This document shows positions 1 through 4,702 of a stretch of DNA of 9,401 bases, piece after piece. The number at the start of each line of letters is the position of its first letter. Positions within the stretch are counted from its first letter, which is position 1. The notes below the pieces were generated by a model. The model was not told the origin of the DNA. It ran no database searches and was given only the letters and a program-made list of their open reading frames with translations. The translations under genes and the position numbers were made by a program. The stretch comes from an uncultured Eubacteriales bacterium (GTDB lineage: Bacteria; Bacillota; Clostridia; Lachnospirales; Lachnospiraceae): positions 1 to 9,401 of the forward strand of contig UQZF01000103.1 of assembly GCA_900545455.1 (NCBI GenBank). Reading direction: 5' to 3'.

Positions 1-153
1 CATCCGGCTGTGGGTTTTGCCTTTTACAGCAGCACAGGCAGCATACTCAGCCCGGCTGTTTTATGTCAAAAATTGATTGATGGTGTTCCATTTGATTTCC
101 TTGGCTTCGATTCCGTTAATAATGTTATGGTTTTCCGCGAATCAAATGACTGA
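1..153 (+). CDS. C-terminal end of an unrecognised protein (partial)
   Basis: An open frame runs from the first base to a TGA at 151-153, giving 50 residues that begin HPAVGFAFYSS and end VFRESND. The start lies outside the window. I do not recognise a family. The segment mixes hydrophobic and polar residues and ends in a typical charged tail, and a terminator on the same strand follows at 268-306, which fits a real gene end. Odd point: codons for roughly residues 9 to 20 lie inside one arm (26-60) of an inverted repeat whose other arm is at 342-376. If recombination inverted the DNA between the arms, this frame would run into a TAA after about 20 codons. It could also be a chance open frame, since 50 codons is short and no start can be checked. 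Confidence 0.45.
   Translation, partial: HPAVGFAFYSSTGSILSPAVLCQKLIDGVPFDFLGFDSVNNVMVFRESND
26..60. repeat. Inverted repeat A, left arm
   Basis: Thirty-five bases whose reverse complement is found at 342-376 with two mismatches (33/35 identical). The arm begins ACAGCAGCACAGG. It lies inside the 3' part of the partial reading frame ending at 153. Such a pair flanking about 280 bp could be a substrate for DNA inversion, the foot of a cruciform, or the trace of a local inverted duplication. Which of these applies cannot be decided from the sequence. Confidence 0.85.
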
Positions 154-177
154 ATAAAAGGTTGCATCTGTGTAGTA

Positions 178-241
178 AAATGTATCATAATCGTGTACAA
201 AGTTGCGACGTCGCAATTTTGTATGTAACGATGATACATTT
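178..241. repeat. 64-bp imperfect palindrome
   Basis: The centre lies between 209 and 210. The core TTGCGACGTCGCAA (203-216) is a perfect 14-bp palindrome. The outer arms ATGTATCAT and ATGATACAT (180-188, 231-239) are perfectly complementary, as are the flanking AA/TT. Over two 30-nt arms, 23 of 30 positions match, with the mismatches clustered in one 6-bp block per arm. The size and the two-part symmetry suit a site for a dimeric or tetrameric DNA-binding protein, such as a recombinase crossover site or a large operator. It also lies roughly midway between the arms of inverted repeat A (centre 201). Confidence 0.85.
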
Positions 242-267
242 CGAAACAAGGAGTGCAGCCTTTTTAT

Positions 268-306
268 GCCTGAAAACTGTGTATGCAGCTTTCAGGCTTT
301 TTCTTT
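268..306 (+). terminator. Rho-independent terminator
   Basis: An 8-bp stem GCCTGAAA (268-275) pairs with TTTCAGGC (290-297), loop of 14 nt, directly followed by TTTTTCTTT. The U-tract is on the + strand only, so it ends transcripts coming from the frame that stops at 153. Confidence 0.75.
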
Positions 307-341
307 GTCCGGAATTCTTATCGGTGTATATGCTTTATTAT

Positions 342-376
342 AACTGCCGGGGTGAGTATGCTGCCTGTGCTGCTGT
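342..376. repeat. Inverted repeat A, right arm
   Basis: Reverse complement of 26-60 with two mismatches. It sits in non-coding DNA just past the + strand terminator, 48 bp before the larger inverted repeat B begins. Confidence 0.85.
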
Positions 377-424
377 GTGTATGTTCTGACCGTGGATGTG
401 TAAGCGGTTCTATCGTCTGCCAAC

Positions 425-472
425 CCGTGCGTGTGCGGTCGGCCCCCATCGCCTGCTTAACAGATGCCGAGG
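425..472. repeat. Inverted repeat B, left arm
   Basis: Forty-eight bases beginning CCGTGCGTGTGCGG and ending AGATGCCGAGG. The reverse complement occurs at 1074-1125 with a single substitution and four extra bases (1093-1096). Both arms are GC-rich. No target-site duplication is visible outside the arms (flanks GCCAAC and TACGCA), so a classic transposon end is not supported. The pair could form the closing helix of a 701-nt RNA or a DNA cruciform. Confidence 0.9.
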
Positions 473-1073
473 GGCAACAGCCTTCCGAGGCATCTAAGGC
501 TGTTCATTTTAGGGTTTGCCCGCCGGGGTTCCCCCGGCGGCAAACCTGGGCGAAAGGCTATCCCCTCCGTGTTTTCACCCTCAAAAATCGCAAAAATGAC
601 CACCCTCTTCTAATAGGTGGTCTGAGAATACATATCCAAAATGTCTCGAAAGCCTTGTTTTACCGCATGTTGCCCGTGTCGTTGTCGTGTCGCGGTTGCA
701 TGACCTTCGCGACAAAAAACATCTCTCTGTGCTGTCCGTGTATGTGTCAAACGTAGGTGGTCAGCCGTAGTAGGCTCTAGCACTCAAGCCTGAAAATATG
801 TTATCTGTGAGCTTTGTGTGTAACCTGCGCGCGTCCTAGATACACAAGAGCTAAGCTTGTGGTCAAAACTGTGGTCAGGTTGTTGATAAGTGCTCTATGT
901 CCTTCATTGTGTCATAACCTCGGCACACTTATCAATGAGCTGTCCATGGTTTTGTCCATGAGCTGCTCGCCCGTGTATCTTGGTCGCTCGTAGGTTATGC
1001 ACAATGGTCATAGACGTGTCAACTTACAGCCGGCACTCGGAAACTTTAAGTAGTGGCTGTGAAATGTAATTTA
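473..1073. other. Non-coding, highly folded region (origin-like or structured RNA)
   Basis: About 600 bp without a convincing gene, enclosed by inverted repeat B. Visible stems: 477-484 with 496-503 (ACAGCCTT/AAGGCTGT); 513-520 and 522-528 with 532-546 (15 bp, one bulge, 3-nt loop, very GC-rich); 598-604 with 616-622; 688-694 with 708-714; 772-776 with 787-791; 810-819 with 842-852 (one bulge); 883-892 with 926-935 (10 bp perfect); 895-899 with 1009-1013; 905-920 with 992-1006 (15 bp, one bulge); 1026-1031 with 1055-1060. The 883/926 and 905/992 pairings cross each other. DnaA-box-like 9-mers also occur. Stop-free frames across it exist but look like by-products of base composition. Likely roles are an origin of replication or transfer (dso, sso, oriT) of an integrated element, or a large ornate RNA. 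The strand is undetermined and no convincing promoter was found at either edge. Confidence 0.65.
858..1003. other. DnaA-box-like 9-mers
   Basis: Three similar 9-mers stand in a row at 858-866 (TGTGGTCAA), 870-878 (TGTGGTCAG) and 881-889 (TGTTGATAA). They start 12 and 11 bp apart, about one helical turn. The third is the complement of TTATCAACA, one base from the classic TTATCCACA. On the other orientation, 995-1003 reads TTATGCACA, which fits the TTATNCACA consensus, and 929-937 reads TTATCAATG. The first two differ from the consensus at three bases or more, so only the spacing supports them. Confidence 0.35.
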
Positions 1074-1125
1074 CCTCGGCATCTGTTAAGCAGGTAGGCG
1101 ATGGGGGCTGACCGCACACGCACGG
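1074..1125. repeat. Inverted repeat B, right arm
   Basis: Complementary to 425-472 (47 of 48 positions, four additional bases GGTA at 1093-1096). See the left arm for interpretation. Confidence 0.9.
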
Positions 1126-1175
1126 TACGCAGCTAGAGAGATACCGCGTCACATGGTAGGTTCGGTGAAGGTCGG

Positions 1176-1210
1176 AATATACTTAAGTATATTGATTTAT
1201 TACTTAAGTA
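1176..1210. promoter_or_regulatory. Two palindromes 21 bp apart, candidate operators
   Basis: AATATACTTAAGTATATT (1176-1193) is a perfect 18-bp palindrome. TACTTAAGTA (1201-1210) repeats its 10-bp core. The centres are 21 bp apart, two helical turns, so two dimers would bind the same face. They lie just behind the terminator of the Cro/CI-type regulator gene and before the folded region. No good promoter hexamers are in register with them, so what they control is unclear. Confidence 0.5.
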
Positions 1211-1211
1211 T

Positions 1212-1248
1212 ATAAAAGGCAAAACACCGCCCTAGTCTGGACGGTGTT
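1212..1248 (-). terminator. Rho-independent terminator of the regulator gene
   Basis: On the minus strand AACACCGTCC (1248-1239) pairs with GGGCGGTGTT (1232-1223), one G-U pair, 6-nt loop, then TTTTGCCTTTT. The TAG stop of the regulator gene lies at the loop/stem junction, so translation ends inside the hairpin. Confidence 0.85.
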
Positions 1249-1432
1249 CTATAATTTGGTCTATCTTTAATCCTGTAAGATTGCAGATAGTATTTAGTGC
1301 TTCTGTTGTAACAGGTTGCCCGTTACGTAGCTTCGTTAGTGTTGATTCCGGAATCAGTTTTTCTTTTCGGAGCTTATATGTGGTGTATCCGGCTGCTTTG
1401 AGTTTGTCAAGGATGTTTAAATATATTATCAT
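1232..1432 (-). CDS. Small Cro/CI (XRE) family DNA-binding regulator
   Basis: Sixty-six residues, essentially one helix-turn-helix domain of the Cro/CI type, similar to the stand-alone HTH_26 style regulators of Firmicutes and their mobile elements. Helix 2 is around residues 17-25 (TTYKLRKEK) and the recognition helix follows at about 28-38 (PESTLTKLRNG). The tail GLKIDQIIEHRPD is the usual fifth helix and end of this family. The ATG at 1430-1432 has GAGGG seven bases upstream. No good promoter stands directly before it. It probably shares the strong promoter at 1836-1865 with the upstream 83-residue gene, 102 bp away, and is closed by a terminator at its stop codon. Candidate targets are the 22-bp dyad at 1838-1859 and the two palindromes at 1176-1210. 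Autoregulation is inferred, not shown. Confidence 0.85.
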   Translation of the reverse strand: MIIYLNILDKLKAAGYTTYKLRKEKLIPESTLTKLRNGQPVTTEALNTICNLTGLKIDQIIEHRPD

Positions 1433-1508
1433 TGTAATTCCCTCATTGTTGTGTTATATTCAATGTACCGGATTTAATAGCTTGGTATGATATTTTTGTT
1501 CGGTGACT

Positions 1509-1533
1509 GGGAGAGCGTTTTGCTCTCCCTTTT
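1509..1533 (+). terminator. Hairpin with U-tract on the + strand
   Basis: A perfect 8-bp stem GGGAGAGC (1509-1516) and GCTCTCCC (1522-1529), loop GTTTT, is followed on the + strand by TTTT. On the minus strand, where the genes lie, it has an A-run before and no U-run after. It may act as an attenuator or RNA-stability hairpin between the two minus-strand genes. Its terminator polarity points to + strand transcription that no gene explains. Confidence 0.5.
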
Positions 1534-1534
1534 A

Positions 1535-1786
1535 TTATTTAAGTCCATTTAATATTTTATCGGCAAGTTTTAATGATGGAATGGTTTCTTCCGGATCGTA
1601 GCTTGTAGGTTCGATAGAATTTTTAATTAATCTGTTTGTCGCTTCTTCCAGCATATTAGCGAGTATTATTCTATCTTTTTCAGTGAATTTAATGCTGTGT
1701 ATTTCGATTTGGTCTGAATAAGCTATTATGCTTGTGGTTAATTCTGCGTCTGATGCTGTTTTGATTTCGTTAAGATTATTTATCAT
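1535..1786 (-). CDS. Small acidic protein of unknown function
   Basis: Eighty-three residues, no family recognised. The sequence is soluble, acidic and probably mostly helical, with no signal peptide, membrane segment or cysteine. The ATG at 1784-1786 has AAGG nine bases upstream, and a near-perfect promoter (TTGACA and TATAAT, 18-bp spacer) lies about 50 bp further up. Both support a real, regulated gene. It precedes the Cro/CI-type regulator in the same direction, which is typical of small accessory genes on integrated elements. It could be an antitoxin-like or phage-derived protein, but nothing in the sequence shows that. Confidence 0.65.
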   Translation of the reverse strand: MINNLNEIKTASDAELTTSIIAYSDQIEIHSIKFTEKDRIILANMLEEATNRLIKNSIEPTSYDPEETIPSLKLADKILNGLK

Positions 1787-1835
1787 TGTTTTGTACCTTA
1801 GTCCTTTGGACTTCCTTTCTTTATCTTATGTATGT

Positions 1836-1865
1836 ATTATACACCCTAAACGGTGTATATGTCAA
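1836..1865 (-). promoter_or_regulatory. Consensus promoter of the two small genes
   Basis: TTGACA (1865-1860) and TATAAT (1841-1836) both match the sigma-A consensus exactly, with an 18-bp spacer. It reads into the 83-residue gene, leaving a leader of about 45 nt. Confidence 0.85.
1838..1859. promoter_or_regulatory. 22-bp operator-like dyad inside the promoter
   Basis: TATACACC (1838-1845), six bases, then GGTGTATA (1852-1859): perfect 8-bp arms. The dyad fills the -35/-10 spacer and overlaps the -10 box, so a bound dimer would block RNA polymerase. The Cro/CI-type regulator of the same unit is the obvious candidate, by position only. Confidence 0.7.
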
Positions 1866-1875
1866 TAGAAAAATC

Positions 1876-1903
1876 AAAAAAAGACTAGAAAATCTAGTCT
1901 TTT
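1876..1903 (-). terminator. Terminator of the tRNA operon
   Basis: Minus-strand stem AAGACTAGA/TCTAGTCTT (1901-1893 with 1889-1881), 3-nt loop, running into seven Ts (1882-1876). It follows tRNA-Met by only a few bases. Confidence 0.9.
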
Positions 1904-1910
1904 AAAATCG

Positions 1911-1984
1911 TAGCGAGAGAGGGATTTGAACCCCCGACACCATGGGTATGAACCATGTGCTCTAGCCAACTGAGCTATCTCGCC
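1911..1984 (-). tRNA. tRNA-Met (anticodon CAT, elongator type)
   Basis: Seventy-four bases fold as a cloverleaf: acceptor GGCGAGA/TCTCGCT with discriminator A, D arm with GCTC and GAGC, anticodon stem CATGG/CCATG, loop TTCATAC with CAT at 1950-1948, and T arm containing GGTTCAAATCC. CCA is not encoded. The TTCATAC loop and the GGCTAGAGC segment resemble the Firmicute elongator tRNA-Met. An Ile2 tRNA with a modified CAT anticodon is less likely. It is the second gene of a two-tRNA unit. Its 3' end faces the unusual non-coding DNA on the left, the usual side for integration of mobile elements. Confidence 0.95.
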
Positions 1985-2003
1985 ATATTAAATTGATAAT
2001 GTA

Positions 2004-2076
2004 TGGGGCCTATAGGGCTCGAACCTATGACCCTCTGCTTGTAAGGCAGATGCTCTCCCAGCTGAGCTAAGACCCC
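2004..2076 (-). tRNA. tRNA-Val (anticodon TAC)
   Basis: Seventy-three bases with acceptor GGGGTCT/AGGCCCC (one G-U), discriminator A, anticodon stem TCTGC/GCAGA, loop CTTACAA (TAC at 2043-2041) and T loop GGTTCGAGCCC. CCA is not encoded. It is the first gene after the tRNA promoter, 19 bp ahead of tRNA-Met. Confidence 0.96.
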
Positions 2077-2119
2077 ATAAGTTGTTTTGTTTGCTTGCCG
2101 TTGATTAGCTTGCTTAGAT

Positions 2120-2148
2120 AATATAACACCCCGACAAACAAATGTCAA
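2120..2148 (-). promoter_or_regulatory. tRNA operon promoter
   Basis: TTGACA (2148-2143), 17-bp spacer, TATATT (2125-2120), reading into tRNA-Val. The 40 bp just upstream of the -35 (2149-2193) are almost only A and T in phased runs, as expected of an UP element of a stable-RNA promoter. No GC-containing terminator for the preceding membrane protein gene is visible in this AT tract. Confidence 0.85.
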
Positions 2149-2196
2149 CAACTTTTTTAAATTTTTTTATTTTTTTAAAAAATATATATTTTTGCG

Positions 2197-3789
2197 TCAT
2201 TTTACCTTAAAGGTTTTGTTGGAAAAACTGAACACAAGCGTTGCCGCTCCACTCAACATCATGGCGAGGACAAGTGCCAATGCGATGTCGAATACGACCG
2301 CATCACAGCTTATGTACACACAGCCGTAGCATATCGCGAGCATTCCCGCGTGTGCGGCGTAGAAGGTGTAGCCCTTCGCCTTTAACTGTCTGGTATAAGG
2401 CTGGCACATGTAATACACAAGCAGATTGAATATCGCATAGAACACCGACAGCATGATTATTCCGATACATACGGGAATGAGCTTATATATCTGCGACATA
2501 TTTCCCGTAGCCGCCGCAACCGCTACGAAGGACACGCACATCACGACCGCCTGAATAAGCTCACATATAACCAGCAGTTTAAGTCTCACCATGTAATTTT
2601 TGAAGTTATACCTTCTGCTTCTGTAGGCGTTTGAATCAAGCATATCAAGGTCCATGTAGCAGAACATGAGCTTGCAGAGCTTCGGCGTGACGGACAGGCA
2701 GTACATGATAAACACCATAATCGGAAGTGCTCCGCAGAGTACCGACCATACAATGTCCCTAGTGCTCTCAGGTGACATCCTGCACAGCACCACTCCGACG
2801 ACGGCTGCAACGACAATGAGGATGCTCCTCACCATCATGAGGCTTCTCACATAATCGATATTTCTCGAGAAAAATATTTTATGTATATACTCAAGTCCTC
2901 TGCTCTTATCCTTGTCAAACTCCTTGAAATAGCCGTCCGCTGAGTACTCACCCATGGCAAGCTCCCCGTACTCCTTCTCATCATACTGCTCTCTTCTGCT
3001 TTTTTCCTTCATGCGCGCGATGTAGCTCTTGGCGATGTAAGGATACCCATCGTAGCTGAAAAGCTCATACAAAACCACAGCCGCGATTACAAGTCCGGCA
3101 AGAAGCCATATATAATTGTAGACATAGCCCGTAAGGTCAACCACCCTGTTTCTCAGGAACGGAAGTCCATACGCCATGAACACACAGGTTCCCATTATGA
3201 CTATGGTAACCACGGGAATCTCGTTAATTATTCTTCCCGTGTATCTGAAAACATACAGATTGATAAACTCACCGAGCTGTCTCGAAATCAGAACCCATAT
3301 CATAAGATAAAAGGCATGTCCAAAATCAATTCCAATTATGGTAAATGCAAGCAGAAAGCCCACCGCATCCATGACAAGCTTATATACTATTCTCTCCTTA
3401 AAAAACAGCGACGGCTCAACCTGCATAGTGGCTAAAAGCGCGTGCGCATCCTCATCCACATCAAACATTCCCGAGTTGATGAGTGAGCCGCATATACAGC
3501 TTAAAAAGCATGTAAAATACACTATCGACTGTCTGAGCTGAAAGCCCTCCGCCACACTTATTTTTGACAAAAGCTTATAAGGAACATACATAAAAAGAAG
3601 CACATATATAACCTTATATAAAATTGCAAGCACGACCTTTGCCGCCGCACACACTATCGAATGTGCACTGACCTTGCCGCTGTCCACAGCCTTGTCCGAC
3701 TGCTTTTGTTTTATATGTAGTAAATTTTTAACTCTTCCGGCCTCATTGTCCGCCTCAAGAAGGAACTGATACATTATCCTCTGACGCAT
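2197..3789 (-). CDS. Multi-spanning membrane protein, ABC-2 permease-like
   Basis: Five hundred and thirty residues with about twelve predicted hydrophobic segments in two groups: near 46-72, 85-108, 137-152, 158-180, 192-212, 224-243, then 318-337, 346-366, 402-427, 436-461, 476-496 and 498-521. A charged cytoplasmic stretch (about 255-315, rich in K, R, D, E) separates the groups. The N-terminal 40 residues are polar and no cleavable signal peptide is seen. Two halves of about six spans fit a permease of the ABC-2 exporter kind, but no sequence motif proves this. The ATG (3789-3787) follows directly on the TAA of the preceding gene, and its ribosome site GGGAGGAAG lies within the end of that gene, so the two proteins are translationally coupled and probably form one complex. 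The substrate is unknown. Confidence 0.85.
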   Translation of the reverse strand: MRQRIMYQFLLEADNEAGRVKNLLHIKQKQSDKAVDSGKVSAHSIVCAAAKVVLAILYKVIYVLLFMYVPYKLLSKISVAEGFQLRQSIVYFTCFLSCICGSLINSGMFDVDEDAHALLATMQVEPSLFFKERIVYKLVMDAVGFLLAFTIIGIDFGHAFYLMIWVLISRQLGEFINLYVFRYTGRIINEIPVVTIVIMGTCVFMAYGLPFLRNRVVDLTGYVYNYIWLLAGLVIAAVVLYELFSYDGYPYIAKSYIARMKEKSRREQYDEKEYGELAMGEYSADGYFKEFDKDKSRGLEYIHKIFFSRNIDYVRSLMMVRSILIVVAAVVGVVLCRMSPESTRDIVWSVLCGALPIMVFIMYCLSVTPKLCKLMFCYMDLDMLDSNAYRSRRYNFKNYMVRLKLLVICELIQAVVMCVSFVAVAAATGNMSQIYKLIPVCIGIIMLSVFYAIFNLLVYYMCQPYTRQLKAKGYTFYAAHAGMLAICYGCVYISCDAVVFDIALALVLAMMLSGAATLVFSFSNKTFKVK

Positions 3790-4422
3790 TTATCTTCCTC
3801 CCTGTATAGAACCATCGACAACCGCAACTTCCTCATCGCTCAAAAATACCGATACCGTGTTGTCCGCACAGCCGAGAAGCACTATTCCATTCTCCTTTAT
3901 GCTGTCTATGTAGCCCTTAATATCCTTGAGAAAATCAAGGTTGCTTATGCTTTTTATATTATCTACTATAAGAATCGGAGGCATGCTTATGAGAAAGCAC
4001 AGAAACTGAAGCCTTACCCTCTCCTCCCATGTGAAATCTCTCAGAAGCCTGTCAGCCCTGATATTGGTCAGCTCGACCATTTTAAGGTACTCGTCAATCG
4101 TCTTAGGCTGCATTATGTTCTTGGAATTCAGGTCAATGTAATACTTTAAAAATTCTCTTATTGTCAGAAATTCCGGAAAAACGGGCTCCTCGTCAAAATG
4201 TGCTACCATGACAGGAGACATACAGTTTCTTCCGCCACACATCAGCTCTATTCTTCCCGAGTCGTATCTGCCCTCGTAGGATATACAGTCAAAAAGGGCT
4301 TTTCTCGTTCTCTCAGGTGCATTTATTCTGTATGCCTTCCCCTGCAAAAAGGAGTATCCGGCATTGTTAAGCAATATATCGTCCTTGTCCGTGACGACAA
4401 GGTCTCTTATAACAAGTCTCAT
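3790..4422 (-). CDS. Degenerate ABC ATPase-like protein
   Basis: Two hundred and ten residues with the layout of an ABC nucleotide-binding domain but eroded motifs. The Walker A position reads APERTRKA (35-42): the lysine (K41) is kept, all three glycines and the Ser/Thr are gone. The Q-loop region is AHFDEEPVFPEFLTIREFL (74-92) without the glutamine. The signature LSGGQ is FTWEE (130-134). Walker B is ILIVDN (150-155), with Asp but Asn in place of the catalytic Glu. The H-loop is GCADN (184-188), histidine absent. Strands and spacing still follow the fold. It therefore probably does not hydrolyse ATP and may be a structural partner or regulator of the coupled membrane protein. The ATG has AAGAAGAGG seven bases upstream. 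It is first in a two-gene unit. A true frameshift or truncation is not seen, so decay alone does not explain it. Confidence 0.8.
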   Translation of the reverse strand: MRLVIRDLVVTDKDDILLNNAGYSFLQGKAYRINAPERTRKALFDCISYEGRYDSGRIELMCGGRNCMSPVMVAHFDEEPVFPEFLTIREFLKYYIDLNSKNIMQPKTIDEYLKMVELTNIRADRLLRDFTWEERVRLQFLCFLISMPPILIVDNIKSISNLDFLKDIKGYIDSIKENGIVLLGCADNTVSVFLSDEEVAVVDGSIQGGR

Positions 4423-4486
4423 ATGTGAACCTCTTCTTCTACTTTATGTTTATCATAGAATTTATCATACTTATCCTATATAATAA

Positions 4487-4524
4487 TTGTGATTTCTCCG
4501 TGCTCCGCACTCGCGAAATCACAA
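4487..4524. repeat. Nested hairpin element
   Basis: TTGTGATTTC (4487-4496) pairs perfectly with GAAATCACAA (4515-4524). The loop holds a second stem GTGC/GCAC. No U-tract follows on either strand, so it is not an ordinary terminator. It lies between two divergent genes and has the look of a dispersed REP-like repeat or an mRNA leader structure. Confidence 0.6.
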
Positions 4525-4547
4525 CATCCATTCGCAAATCAGGCTGC

Positions 4548-4583
4548 CAATGGTCTTATTACATCATACCACAACCACCATTG
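4548..4583. repeat. Short inverted repeat upstream of the PAP2 gene
   Basis: CAATGGT (4548-4554) and ACCATTG (4577-4583) are complementary over 7 bp with 22 bp between. It is placed just upstream of the presumed promoter at 4608-4636 and may be a regulator site. It could be chance. Confidence 0.3.
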
Positions 4584-4607
4584 TTTGCAAATAGCAAAAA
4601 CCGCTTG

Positions 4608-4636
4608 TTAAACCGTTAACGCTATGCTATTATAAT
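4608..4636 (+). promoter_or_regulatory. Probable promoter of the PAP2 gene
   Basis: TATAAT at 4631-4636 is a perfect -10. At the right 17-bp distance stands only TTAAAC (4608-4613), and a better TTGTTA (4605-4610) is 20 bp away. The leader to the start codon would be about 60 nt. Confidence 0.5.
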
Positions 4637-4702
4637 ACAATGCCGGTTGAAGTATTACAATAGGCATATTTTGTAATTTACACATAATGGATGGTGTTAG
4701 AC

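Noticed and set aside
283..756. 157-residue + strand open frame across the left folded region
   Set aside because: It has no ribosome site, starts inside a terminator, runs through inverted repeats and strong hairpins, and its composition (many Cys, Arg, Pro) is that of translated non-coding DNA.
425..1125. Classic transposon or MITE with terminal inverted repeats
   Set aside because: No target-site duplication outside the arms and no transposase; the interior structure is better explained by an origin or RNA.
425..1125. Firm assignment to a named giant RNA family
   Set aside because: Size, folds and nearby tRNAs are suggestive only; I cannot recall or verify a family consensus from the sequence.
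1281..1490. 69-residue + strand frame over the regulator gene
   Set aside because: Antisense to a recognisable Cro/CI-type protein with good signals; no ribosome site of its own.
2149..2196. Rho-independent terminator for the membrane protein gene
   Set aside because: Only A/T runs without a GC-containing stem; it is better read as the UP element of the tRNA promoter.
4691..4702. Upstream ATG for the PAP2 gene
   Set aside because: It would add only MVLD, lacks a ribosome site, and the next ATG at 4703 has one and gives the usual N-terminus.
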